Shown here: piece by piece, positions 8,004 through 15,240 of the stretch
Position numbering within the stretch: position 1 is the stretch's first letter
Layout of the letters: each line of letters opens with the position of its first letter
From: JBGOUJ01 sp041477005
Lineage (GTDB): Bacteria; Acidobacteriota; Terriglobia; Bryobacterales; JACQDG01
Reading direction: 5' to 3'
Assembly (NCBI GenBank): GCA_041477005.1
Contig: JBGOUJ010000100.1
Coordinates: forward strand, 1 to 16,338
DNA: 16,338 nucleotides
Program-made: the position numbers and the translations under genes
Notes under the pieces: model-generated
Database searches by the model: none
What the model was told of the DNA's origin: nothing
What the model saw: only the letters and a program-made list of their open reading frames with translations

Positions 8004-8045
8004 AAGCCGCCCATCGGTGGCTTGCAGACCGTTGCCTGGCGGCTT
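8004..8045 (-). repeat. Inverted repeat in the motA leader
   Basis: AAGCCGCC (8004-8011) and GGCGGCTT (8038-8045) are perfect 8-bp complements with a 26-base loop. The loop contains a nested 4-bp pair, CGGT (8015-8018) and ACCG (8028-8031). In the motA direction the stem ends in GGCGGCTTTTGCC, which is mildly terminator-like. It may be a leader hairpin about 100 bases before the motA start. Confidence 0.45.
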
Positions 8046-8129
8046 GGGGCGGGCGTTTCCGCCTGTAACTGCGAGCCCCGAAGCGCAACGGTGACCAAAC
8101 CTGGATCAGCCTGGCCGCGGCTTGTGACG

Positions 8130-8166
8130 AAAAATCGGCGCCCCGACTGATTTATATCAGCCGGGG
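8130..8166 (-). terminator. Probable Rho-independent terminator after the 155-aa gene
   Basis: An 11-bp stem with one mismatch is read on the minus strand from 8166 to 8141. It pairs CCCCG (8162-8166) with its complement at 8141-8145, and CTGAT (8156-8160) with its complement at 8147-8151, closing on a 4-base loop. Downstream lies TTTTT (8134-8130), separated by six bases that can extend the fold (TCGG/CCGA). It lies about 115 bases after the stop of the 8280-8747 gene, separating it from motA. Confidence 0.5.
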
Positions 8167-8279
8167 TCCGGTCTTGGGTCGCCCGCTGACGCCCGCCGCG
8201 GCCCGGCCGGCACACACGTGGAGCGGCCCGCCGGGCAACGGATGACAGACGCGGCGCCGGCAACGCCGCGATGTTTCGA

Positions 8280-8747
8280 CTAGCCCGTGATGTCGAGTCC
8301 GGTTGTGCCGGGCGAGGTATTGCCGGCGGCAGCGTCGGAGGAGGTGGTGCTGGTCGACGTGCCGTTCAGCAAGGAGCTCTCCTGGCCGTGCCCATGGTGG
8401 TGGTGACGCCCGTGCGCATGACCGGCCTGACTGAATTGCTGCTGCGCATCCTGCTGGAGCTTGGCAAAGGCCTGCTGAGCGCCCGCCAGGTCGCCGGACT
8501 GAAGAGCCTGTCCGACGGCGCTGAAATCCTGGGCCAGCGGGTTGCTCTGCCCGGCCGGCGGCCCGTTCAAAGCCTGGCTGGCGTTGGACGCGTTCTCGGT
8601 CAAAGCGGCACACGCCTTCTGGGCCCCTGCCAGATCACCGGATTGGATGTCCTGCGCAAGCTGCTGCCACTCACTCCGGCGTTGTTGGAAGTTCGTTGGA
8701 AGACTATTGGCTGGGTAGAGATTATTATTTGAAATAGCGGATACCAT
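8280..8747 (-). CDS. Gln/His-rich protein with two 'SGDLAGAQ' repeats, unknown function
   Basis: The product is 155 residues. The ATG is preceded by GAGGT with about six bases spacing. It contains two similar helical units, WQQLAQDIQSGDLAGAQKACAAL (about 27-49) and LAQDFSAVGQALQSGDLAGAQQAFAKL (about 71-97). A His-rich cluster (HAHGRHHHHGHG, about 109-120) and a Ser/Thr/Gly-rich tail follow. No signal peptide or membrane segment is seen. I recall small proteins with this repeat in Acidobacteriota genomes, but could not check. It occupies the place where fliJ usually follows fliI, yet has no long coiled coil and does not look like FliJ. The His cluster could bind metal such as nickel. A sigma-28-like promoter upstream suggests a late flagellar or flagellum-coregulated gene. 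Confidence 0.75.
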   Translation of the reverse strand: MVSAISNNNLYPANSLPTNFQQRRSEWQQLAQDIQSGDLAGAQKACAALTENASNASQALNGPPAGQSNPLAQDFSAVGQALQSGDLAGAQQAFAKLQQDAQQQFSQAGHAHGRHHHHGHGQESSLLNGTSTSTTSSDAAAGNTSPGTTGLDITG

Positions 8748-8772
8748 AAATGAACCTCAGTAGTTATAAGCG

Positions 8773-8800
8773 GAGGGCATCCGTTGGCGCGTATGCCCTC
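8773..8800. repeat. Perfect 8-bp inverted repeat between fliI and the 155-aa gene
   Basis: GAGGGCAT (8773-8780) and ATGCCCTC (8793-8800) flank a 12-base loop. On the minus strand no T-run follows, so it is not a standard terminator for the fliI transcript. It lies between the sigma-28-like -10 and the start codon of the 155-aa gene, so it may be an operator or a leader hairpin. Confidence 0.5.
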
Positions 8801-8807
8801 TTTCTAG

Positions 8808-8846
8808 TCATCGGCAAATATCGGCCGAGTATTCGCAACAACTTGC
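8808..8846 (-). promoter_or_regulatory. Sigma-28-like promoter of the 155-aa gene, with a second -10 copy
   Basis: On the minus strand GCCGATAT (8825-8818) equals the sigma-28/sigma-D -10 consensus. A second near-copy, GCCGATGA (8815-8808), follows two bases later. The -35 candidate GCAAGTTG (8846-8839) matches TAAAGTTT at five of eight positions with a 13-base spacer, longer than the usual 11. The position between fliI and the gene fits a separate promoter. Confidence 0.35.
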
Positions 8847-8861
8847 GGGTCTACGGCTCTC

Positions 8862-10187
8862 TCAGCGCAGCGTACACGCGATCTCTTGCATTCGGGACAG
8901 CGTTTCATCAGCCTCGGATGTCTCCCGGCCGACATCCTGGCGCAGGAAGCCGCGAATCGCGGGCATCTGTGCAATGACATTGTCCAATTGCGGGTTGCTG
9001 CCCGCGACGTAGACGCCCAGGTTAATCATGTCCTCCACGCGGGCGTAGGTGGCCATCGTCTCCCGCAGCTTCTGCGCCGCCATCTGCTGCGGCTCGGATG
9101 TGATCTTCGGCGCCAGCCGGCTCACGGAGCCGAGAATGTCGATGGCGGGATAGTGGCCCATATCACTGAGGCGGCGGGACAGCACGATGTGGCCGTCGAG
9201 AATCGAGCGGGCGGCGTCGCAGATCGGCTCGTTGAAATCATCCCCTTCGACCAGGACGGTGAAGAGCCCGGTGATGGAGCCCTTGGGAAAATTCCCCGCG
9301 CGCTCGAGAACTTTGGGCATCATCTGGAAGACGGAAGGCGTATAACCCTTTTGACTGGGCGGCTCGCCGGCCGCCAGCCCGATTTCCCGCTGCGCCATCG
9401 CGAACCGCGTTACCGAGTCCATGATCAGCAACACATCGGCGCCCTGGTCGCGGAAGTATTCGGCGATCGCCAGCGAGGCGAAACACGCGTGCACCCGGAG
9501 CGGAGCCGGACGGTCTGACGTGGCTACGACGACGACCGAGCGCTTCAGCCCGTTGGGTCCGAGCTCATGGTCGATGAACTCCCCTACTTCGCGGTTACGC
9601 TCGCCGATCAGCGCCACGACGTTGACGGAAGCGTGGCTGTGTTGGGCGATCGCGCCGAGCAGCGTGCTCTTGCCGACGCCGCTGCCGCCAAAGATGCCCA
9701 CACGCTGTCCTTTGCCGGATGTCAAGAGACCGTCAATGGCGCGGACGCCGGTGACCAGGGGTTCTGTGATGCGGCGCCGCTCGAGCGGGTTCGGCGGCGA
9801 CGCGTGCAACGAGTAGAACTGCTCGACCCGCGGGGGCGGCAAGCCGTCCATGGGGTGGCCGAACCCGTCCAGCACCCGGCCCAGCAATCCCGGCCCCACC
9901 CCGATCCGCGAATTTCCACTTCGTGCTGTAATCGAGAGTCCGGGGCGGAGACCTTGGGTCTCTTCGAGCGCCATCGACAGGACTTCCCCATCCCGGAATC
10001 CAATCACTTGGGCAATGGTGGTGTTACCCGGCTCGATCTGGATCTGGAGCAGGTCGCCGACCGCCGCCAGCGGCCCGCGAGACCGGATCAAGAGCCCGAT
10101 GACGGAGCTTACCGTCCCCGTAGAGCGAAAGCTGTCCAGGGACCGAACTTCCGAGAGGATCTCGTCGACTGCCAGCACTGATGACAT
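8862..10187 (-). CDS. fliI: Flagellum-specific export ATPase FliI
   Basis: FliI is the ATPase of the flagellar type III export apparatus, at the cytoplasmic face of the basal body, where it handles export substrates with FliH. The 441-residue length is typical. The Walker A loop GGSGVGKST is at about 167-175, the catalytic-Glu region GERNREVGEF at about 195-204, and Walker B VLLIMD at about 252-257. SVTRFAMAQREIGLAAGEPPSQKGYTPSVF is the family signature linking F1-type beta subunits and FliI/SctN proteins. The start is 2 bases after the fliH stop, as expected for coupled partners. Flagellar rather than virulence secretion is assigned from the surrounding rod and ring genes. Confidence 0.97.
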   Translation of the reverse strand: MSSVLAVDEILSEVRSLDSFRSTGTVSSVIGLLIRSRGPLAAVGDLLQIQIEPGNTTIAQVIGFRDGEVLSMALEETQGLRPGLSITARSGNSRIGVGPGLLGRVLDGFGHPMDGLPPPRVEQFYSLHASPPNPLERRRITEPLVTGVRAIDGLLTSGKGQRVGIFGGSGVGKSTLLGAIAQHSHASVNVVALIGERNREVGEFIDHELGPNGLKRSVVVVATSDRPAPLRVHACFASLAIAEYFRDQGADVLLIMDSVTRFAMAQREIGLAAGEPPSQKGYTPSVFQMMPKVLERAGNFPKGSITGLFTVLVEGDDFNEPICDAARSILDGHIVLSRRLSDMGHYPAIDILGSVSRLAPKITSEPQQMAAQKLRETMATYARVEDMINLGVYVAGSNPQLDNVIAQMPAIRGFLRQDVGRETSEADETLSRMQEIACTLR

Positions 10188-10189
10188 TT

Positions 10190-10861
10190 CTATTCCCTCA
10201 AACGATCGGCCAGCCCGTGCTGGACCTCCTGGAGTTGTGAGTCCACGGAGGCATCCAGCATTCCGCCCTTCATTTCGAACAGCACGCTGCCGTGGGCGAG
10301 GCCGGGGTCGCTACAGATCTCAACCGTGGAACCGGGTTCGAGAGCATCGAGAGCGTTGTGCAGCGCCCGGGAGTGATCCGGGTGGGCGCGCACGCAAACG
10401 AGTTCCTGGCGGTTGGCGCGCTCGAGCGCCGCCGCAACGATGCCGCGCAGCGCTTCCGGGTCGGTGTGGATCTCCCGGTGCAGAATTCGTTGCGCGATTC
10501 CGAAGGCAAGCTGCACCAGCTCGTTAATAGCCTGCTTGCGGAGGTCGGCCTTGAAGCCGGCCAGCTCGCGAATGGTAGCGGCGAGCTTCTGGTTCACTGC
10601 GCTGTAATGTTCCAGCGTCTTGCGCCCCTCCGCCTGGCCGTCGCACAAGCCGCTGAGGTACGCGGCTTCCTGCGCCGCCTTGATAGCCTGCTGCTGCTCC
10701 TCCTGGCGGCGGCTCAGCTCGGTGTCGCGCAACTGGAAGACCGCCGCGGGGAGCGAGGGCGCCTCAGCGGCTGCAGGCCCGACAGGGGGTGTGGAGCCAG
10801 TCTCCCAGAATGTCTCCGCCGCTCGCGAATCTTGTCCTCGAAGAATGGAGCTGCCGTTCAT
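10190..10861 (-). CDS. fliH: Flagellar export apparatus stator protein FliH
   Basis: FliH binds the FliI N-terminus, regulates its ATPase and tethers it to the C-ring. I choose the ATG at 10861, which overlaps the fliF stop as ATGA. The TTG at 10882 would add seven residues. The product is 223 residues. The N-terminus is Pro/Ala-rich and variable, then a Gln/Glu-rich helix at about 48-75 (RRQEEQQQAIKAAQEAAYLSG). The conserved C-terminal domain (INELVQLAFGIAQRILHREI, LRGIVAAALERA, VCVRAHPDHS, EICSDPGLAHGSVLFEMKGGMLDAS) matches the FliH/SctL/V-ATPase subunit E type. FliH follows fliF directly here, without the usual fliG between them. Confidence 0.92.
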   Translation of the reverse strand: MNGSSILRGQDSRAAETFWETGSTPPVGPAAAEAPSLPAAVFQLRDTELSRRQEEQQQAIKAAQEAAYLSGLCDGQAEGRKTLEHYSAVNQKLAATIRELAGFKADLRKQAINELVQLAFGIAQRILHREIHTDPEALRGIVAAALERANRQELVCVRAHPDHSRALHNALDALEPGSTVEICSDPGLAHGSVLFEMKGGMLDASVDSQLQEVQHGLADRLRE

Positions 10862-12516
10862 AGATTCTTCTCGAACATCCAACCGCGAAGCACGCCGGCC
10901 GCGGCTGAGGAGTCCTTCTCGACGGCCCGTCGCAGCGCCACAACCATCATGTCCATGCCGTTGTCGCCGCGAGCTATCGCCTCCAGCGCCCGGAGCGTCT
11001 GCTCTTCGAGCTTGCTGCGCCCTTCGCCGCCGGCGAGCTGCTTGGAGGCCGCCGCAGCGTCAGACCCTTTCAGTTGAGGCTGGGTTTCAACGCTCACCCG
11101 GCTCGGGCGCCAGCGGCGAAGCAGGACCGCCATGAGGGTCACAAACGCGCTCAGGAACGCCCCGCCCTCGACGTAGCGAACCACCTTGGGTTGCTCCATG
11201 AGCCGCTTGGCCCAGCCGGAAGCCGAGCTCTCCGCGGCCGGTGGGGCTTTCCCGGCAGCTTGGGGCGGTTCCTCATTGGCGTTGCTCTCGAAAGGCAGCG
11301 CCTCCACCGTGATCTGGTCGCCGCGGTTCTCGTCCAGCCCGACCACCGCGGCGGCGATATCGTGAATCGCCTTCAGCCGCTCGGCCGACGGCGGCTCCGA
11401 AATGCGCGCCAATTTTGTCCCTGTTTGCTCCCACCGGACATTGTGATCCACCAGCACGGCCACCGAAATTCGTACGATCGATCCCTTCGGCTGCCGCACG
11501 TGGCGTACCTTACGGCTGGTCTGAAACGTGGAATTCTCGGAGCGCCGCGTAATGCCGGCCGGCGTCTTGGTGCGGGGTGGCGGCTGCGGCAGATTCGAAG
11601 CGGTTCCGGGGATGCCGCCCGAGGCCGAAGCGCCTTCATTGGTCTCTTCGGTCTTCTGGGAGGTGAGGGTGACCGATCCCGAGGGGTCCAGCGTCTCCTC
11701 GCTCTCTTCCACCGTACTCAGGTCGCAGTCCACCGACACCCCGGCGCGAAAACGCGCGGGCCCCAGCACGGGTTCCAGGGCCTCGTTCAGCCTGGCCAGC
11801 GTCGCCTTCTCGATCCGTTCGCGGTAGTCGAGAGCCGCATCCGACGGTCCCGCTTCGTCTCCCTGGTTGAATCGGGCGCGGCTGAGCAGCCTTCCCTGTC
11901 GATCGACGACGCTCACGGCGTCCGGACTGAGACCTTCCACAGCGCTCGCCACCAGGTGCGTGATCGAAACCACGCTGGCGGGAGGCAGCCCTGCCGCGCC
12001 CCGCAGGCTGACCAGAACGCTCGCCTTGGCCGGCTGGCGCGAGTCGACGAATACGGAGTCTTTGGGAAAGGTGATGTGAACGCGCGCGCGCTCCACTTCG
12101 GAGAGCGACATGATGGTGCGTTCCAACTCGCCCTCCAGCGCGCGGCGATAGTTCACGTGCTCGGCGAAGTCCGTGGTGCCGAACTGCGTTCGGTCGAAGA
12201 TCTCAAAGCCCATGCGGCCGGATTTCGGCAAGCCTTCGCCTGCCAGTCGCAGCCGCAACTCGGCCAGGCGTCCCGAGGGAACCAGCACCGCCGTGCCATT
12301 CTGATCCAACCGGCAATCGACCCCCAGCTCTCGCAGCTTCTGCGCCACCACGCTGGCGTCGTCCGAAGCCATGCCGGTGTACAGCGGCTTGAACTCCGCG
12401 TCCCTGCGGGAGGAGATCAGCAAGGACAGCCCGGCGCCCACTGCGAGAACGGCGAGCCCGATGGAAATCCTCTGTCGCAAGGACAGAGACTGTAGAAGCT
12501 TTACGATTTGGTTCAT
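10858..12516 (-). CDS. fliF: Flagellar MS-ring protein FliF
   Basis: FliF forms the inner-membrane MS ring that nucleates the flagellar basal body. The product is 552 residues, a normal length. TM1 is at about 16-35 (RISIGLAVLAVGAGLSLLIS), followed by the ring-building domains (FKPLYTGMASDDASVVAQKL, YRRALEGELERTI, VERARVHITFPKDSVF, KASVLVSLRG). A Ser/Thr/Gly-rich variable loop lies at about 270-320, and TM2 at about 451-468 (GGAFLSAFVTLMAVLLRRW). The C-terminal tail (VVALRRAVEKDSSAAAGVLRGWMFEKNL) corresponds to the segment that binds FliG, so a FliG partner is expected somewhere in the genome. There is no FliF-FliG fusion. It starts 26 bases after fliE. Confidence 0.97.
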   Translation of the reverse strand: MNQIVKLLQSLSLRQRISIGLAVLAVGAGLSLLISSRRDAEFKPLYTGMASDDASVVAQKLRELGVDCRLDQNGTAVLVPSGRLAELRLRLAGEGLPKSGRMGFEIFDRTQFGTTDFAEHVNYRRALEGELERTIMSLSEVERARVHITFPKDSVFVDSRQPAKASVLVSLRGAAGLPPASVVSITHLVASAVEGLSPDAVSVVDRQGRLLSRARFNQGDEAGPSDAALDYRERIEKATLARLNEALEPVLGPARFRAGVSVDCDLSTVEESEETLDPSGSVTLTSQKTEETNEGASASGGIPGTASNLPQPPPRTKTPAGITRRSENSTFQTSRKVRHVRQPKGSIVRISVAVLVDHNVRWEQTGTKLARISEPPSAERLKAIHDIAAAVVGLDENRGDQITVEALPFESNANEEPPQAAGKAPPAAESSASGWAKRLMEQPKVVRYVEGGAFLSAFVTLMAVLLRRWRPSRVSVETQPQLKGSDAAAASKQLAGGEGRSKLEEQTLRALEAIARGDNGMDMMVVALRRAVEKDSSAAAGVLRGWMFEKNL

Positions 12517-12542
12517 GCGATTCCGGGGCGCGTGCGGAGCAA

Positions 12543-12839
12543 TCAGAGCGGCATGCGCATGATCTCCTGGTAGGCCTGCACTACCTTATTGCGCACCTGC
12601 AGGAAGAATTCAAAGGCCAGGTCGGCTCGCTGCACGTCCAGCAGCACGCTGTGCACGTCCTTGTCCTCTCCCTTAAGAAACTGTTCGGTGGAATGCGTCG
12701 CCTCGGCCTGTTTCTCTCCGACGGACCGGATCGCCGACTCGATGAACGACTGAAAACTGGCCCCCCCCTGCCCGCCCTCAACCGCCGCAGGCGGCTCGGG
12801 AATCAGTGGGGGCTGAATGGGTTGAATCGGGGAGATCAT
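12543..12839 (-). CDS. fliE: Flagellar hook-basal body protein FliE
   Basis: FliE is the MS-ring/rod junction protein and the first substrate of the flagellar export gate. The product is 98 residues, a typical size. A Pro-rich N-terminus is followed by the conserved family pattern: ASFQSFIESAIRSVGEKQAEA, FLKGEDKDVHSVLLDVQRADLAFEFFLQVRNKVVQAYQEIMRMPL. The last stretch, with QVRNK and YQEIMRM, is the FliE signature. It lies between flgC and fliF, the standard order. Confidence 0.96.
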   Translation of the reverse strand: MISPIQPIQPPLIPEPPAAVEGGQGGASFQSFIESAIRSVGEKQAEATHSTEQFLKGEDKDVHSVLLDVQRADLAFEFFLQVRNKVVQAYQEIMRMPL

Positions 12840-12855
12840 GGGAACGCTCTTCTGC

Positions 12856-13287
12856 CTACTTCAGGATGTCCAGGGAACGCAGGATCATGTCCTTCAGAGC
12901 GCTGATAGCGGCCACATTCGCCTCGTAGCTCCTCCCGGCGCTCATCAAATCCACCATCTCTTCGGCGGCGTTCACACGGGGAAAAGCTACGTAGCCGCTC
13001 GGATCGGCGTCAGGATGACCCGGCAGGTAACGCAACTCCGGGTCGCGGGCGTCGACCACGATGTCCGCCACGCGAACCCCCGTCGGTTGCAGGGCGCTGT
13101 CCAACACCGTCCCGAAGCTGTTTCCGACCGAGGTGGCGGTGAACACGGCGTCCTTCCGCCGGTACGGGCCGCCGCCCGCGGTGCGCGTGGTCTCCGCGTT
13201 GGCGATGTTCTCGACCAGCAGTTGGGAACGAAGGCGCTGCGCCGCCATTCCGGAGGCGGAAATCGACAGGGCGTCAAAGAGGCTCAT
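12856..13287 (-). CDS. flgC: Flagellar proximal rod protein FlgC
   Basis: FlgC is one of the proximal rod proteins. The product is 143 residues. The N-terminal rod/hook motif (SISASGMAAQRLRSQLLVENIANAETTRT) continues into GGPYRRKDAVF, diagnostic of FlgC. The C-terminus carries YVAFPRVNAAEEMVDLMSAGRSYEANVAAISALKDMILRSLDILK, the matching terminal helix. The ATG overlaps the flgB stop by four bases (ATGA), so translation is coupled. Confidence 0.97.
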   Translation of the reverse strand: MSLFDALSISASGMAAQRLRSQLLVENIANAETTRTAGGGPYRRKDAVFTATSVGNSFGTVLDSALQPTGVRVADIVVDARDPELRYLPGHPDADPSGYVAFPRVNAAEEMVDLMSAGRSYEANVAAISALKDMILRSLDILK

Positions 13288-13625
13288 CCGCTGCGCCCTT
13301 CCTCAATGGCGCTCTTCACCGAGTGGATCTGGGAGCGCAGGATCTGCGCCGCAATGTTGAACCGGATGGCGTTTTCCGCCAGCAGCCGCGCCTCGCGATC
13401 GAGGCTGACGTTATTGCCGTCGTTCTTCACATCCAGACCGGTGACCTCCACCGGACTCGGCGGCGCGGCGGGTTCCATCTGTCTTTGAAGCTCCGCCTTG
13501 AAATCGATGTCGAGCGTCTTGTACCCGGGCGTATCCGCATTCGCGATGTTAGCGGCGACAAGCTTCTGCCGGGCGCCCAGCAGGCTCATGTAACGCTCGA
13601 GGTGGTTAGAAATCGCGTCCAGCAT
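13284..13625 (-). CDS. flgB: Flagellar proximal rod protein FlgB
   Basis: FlgB is the other proximal rod subunit, exported by the flagellar type III system. I place the start at ATG 13625, where GGAG (13635-13632) lies six bases upstream. The in-frame ATG at 13631 is an alternative. The longer frame to 13685 begins upstream of the sigma-54 promoter and is excluded. The product is 113 residues, a little short for the family. It contains the rod/hook motif LVAANIANADTPGYKTLDIDF and the C-terminal helix AENAIRFNIAAQILRSQIHSVKSAI. It is the first gene of the flgBC-fliE-fliFHI cluster. Confidence 0.95.
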   Translation of the reverse strand: MLDAISNHLERYMSLLGARQKLVAANIANADTPGYKTLDIDFKAELQRQMEPAAPPSPVEVTGLDVKNDGNNVSLDREARLLAENAIRFNIAAQILRSQIHSVKSAIEEGRSG

Positions 13626-13653
13626 CGGCATCTCCAGCCAGCGAATGCCTGTA

Positions 13654-13669
13654 TGCAACTGGCGCGCCA
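13654..13669 (-). promoter_or_regulatory. Sigma-54 promoter of the flgB cluster
   Basis: Read on the minus strand the site is TGGCGCGCCAGTTGCA, matching TGGCACG-N4-TTGCA with one mismatch (G for A in the -24 box). The essential GG and GC dinucleotides are correctly spaced. Transcription would start near 13643, leaving about 18 bases of leader that contain the flgB ribosome-binding site. It lies in the 157-base flgK-flgB gap, where a promoter is expected. Confidence 0.75.
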
Positions 13670-13782
13670 CAAGAAGCGCGGTCAAAGGGGTTGAATTGCC
13701 CGGATTCCGCCCGAGAGCGACGGAAACTTGTCGAGGAGGGATTCAGGCGGCCTGGTTATTGGCGCAGCCCGGCGAGCATCAA

Positions 13783-15234
13783 TCAGGCCGGTTTGACCAT
13801 ATCCAGTATGGTTTGGGTCAGGGTGTTGAGCACTGAGATGACCTTGGCGATCGACTCGAACGAGCGCTGGAACTGCAACAGGTTGACCGATTCCTCTTCC
13901 AGGGAAACGCCCGAGACACGCTCGCGATTCGCCTGCGCCTGCTGGAGCAATTGCGTATGGAAGGACTGTTCCGACCGCGCTGTGCTCTGCAGGCCTGCCA
14001 GGTGGAGGCCAAGGCCGTTGAGAAAGTCGGTGAAACTCTGGCTCTCCAGCTGCATCGCGTCTGCCGGATCGTTTCCGCTCACCAATCCGAGTAGTTGCGC
14101 GGGTATGCCCAGTGGATCGACGTTGGGCTGCGTCCGAATCAGCGCCAATTGGGAGGCGTCGATGCCGGGAGCCAACGTGAGCGTCTGAGCAACGGTCAGC
14201 GGATTCGAGTTGTCCCATGCGAACAACGGAACCCCGGCCACCGGGGGGTTGTCGGAGATCAGGCCGCCGGTGAGAATCTGGTTGACCCGGCCGGCAAACC
14301 CTTCCGCCAGGCGGTTCAGATCCCCTTGCTGGGTCGCATCACCCAACAGGGAAGGGAAGATCGCAGTAAGGCCGTAAAGCAATGCGCCGACGCGGCCGCC
14401 GGCGGCGGTGGCGGAAATGTCTGTACCGTCGGAAGCCAGCAACTGGACCGTGGGCCCAGCGGTCGGGAAAGAGGCGCTCGGTGGCGTCGCTTGAAGGGAG
14501 ACTTTGAGCGGCCACGCTTGATCCCCCATAAGCAGAGCGGCGCCCGCGGCTGTGGTGACCGTGAACTGGCCGTTGGCCTCCTGCGAGACGCGGATGTCCA
14601 TGTATTGGGACAGGTCCTCGAGCTTGGCGTAAAACGCCGCTTCCACCCCGGGGTCGTTTTGGACGCCGCCCAGGCTTGCTTGCATTTGTTGGAGATCGCC
14701 AAGGATGCTGTTCACCTGACCCACGGTGACCTGAAGCTGTTGCAGCGAATCCTGCCGTGCGGAGCGGAACGCCTCGGCCGTGTCCCGGAAGGTGCCGGCC
14801 AACACGCCGGCGGTATCCAGCACCTTCTGGCGCGCTGCGGCGTCCCCCGACGTGGAGTCCCACTGCCGGACCGCGGCAAACCAGTTCTGTAGGTCCGCCA
14901 TCAGGCCGGTCGAGTTCGAGACATCCTGTGTATTCAGATAAGGCAGGATCGGCTGGAGCAGGCCATCGAGTTGCTGGTTCCACCCCAATGCCGAGTTCTG
15001 CACGCGGACGCTATTCTCCGCGAACTCGCTGCGTGAGTCCTGAGCCCCCGCAAACTGGACGCCGCCGAACAGGCCGCCCAGCGGCTGGAACGGCATGGAT
15101 TGGAGCCGCGGAGTCTGACGGGCGTAGCCCGGGGTGGATTGATTCACCAAATTCTGCTGCGTCACTTGGAGAGCCCGGCTGTAGGCGTCCAGGGCGCCGC
15201 CGGCCGATTGCAGTGCCGCTAGAAGACCAGACAT
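13783..15234 (-). CDS. flgK: Flagellar hook-filament junction protein FlgK
   Basis: FlgK (HAP1) joins the hook to the filament outside the cell. The product is 483 residues, within the family range. The N-terminus (MSGLLAALQSAGGALDAYSRALQVTQQNLVNQSTPGYARQ) is the rod/hook/filament helix, here with NLVNQSTPGY. Middle features include FGGVQFAGAQDSRSEF, NTQDVSNSTGLMADLQNWFAAVRQW and the FAGRVNQILTGG region. The C-terminal helix (VSLEEESVNLLQFQRSFESIAKVISVLNTLTQTILDMV) is the FlgK signature. The ribosome-binding site GAGG overlaps the stop codon of the preceding gene. The usual downstream partner flgL is absent here; flgB follows after 157 bases. Confidence 0.95.
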   Translation of the reverse strand: MSGLLAALQSAGGALDAYSRALQVTQQNLVNQSTPGYARQTPRLQSMPFQPLGGLFGGVQFAGAQDSRSEFAENSVRVQNSALGWNQQLDGLLQPILPYLNTQDVSNSTGLMADLQNWFAAVRQWDSTSGDAAARQKVLDTAGVLAGTFRDTAEAFRSARQDSLQQLQVTVGQVNSILGDLQQMQASLGGVQNDPGVEAAFYAKLEDLSQYMDIRVSQEANGQFTVTTAAGAALLMGDQAWPLKVSLQATPPSASFPTAGPTVQLLASDGTDISATAAGGRVGALLYGLTAIFPSLLGDATQQGDLNRLAEGFAGRVNQILTGGLISDNPPVAGVPLFAWDNSNPLTVAQTLTLAPGIDASQLALIRTQPNVDPLGIPAQLLGLVSGNDPADAMQLESQSFTDFLNGLGLHLAGLQSTARSEQSFHTQLLQQAQANRERVSGVSLEEESVNLLQFQRSFESIAKVISVLNTLTQTILDMVKPA

Positions 15235-15240
15235 AACGCC

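Larger units (their letters stand above)
7907..8279. other. 373-bp region upstream of motA
   Basis: No gene is supported on either strand. On the minus strand it holds the terminator-like hairpin at 8130-8166 and the long inverted repeat at 8004-8045. Only a weak promoter signal is seen: TTGACG at 7966-7961, without a good -10. The region may therefore be a structured leader of motAB, with expression partly by read-through from upstream. Confidence 0.45.

Noticed and set aside
7907..8263. 119-residue N-terminal extension of MotA
   Set aside because: Arg/Pro-rich, not MotA-like, and crosses a terminator-like hairpin; the TTG at 7906 has an ideal ribosome-binding site.
11074..12495. 473-residue open frame on the plus strand opposite fliF
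   Set aside because: Arg/His/Gln-rich composition typical of an antisense frame in high-GC DNA; fliF on the other strand is unambiguous.
13626..13782. A small gene such as csrA or fliW in the flgK-flgB gap
   Set aside because: The gap is 157 bases, too short for either complete gene, and no frame resembles them; it holds the sigma-54 promoter instead.
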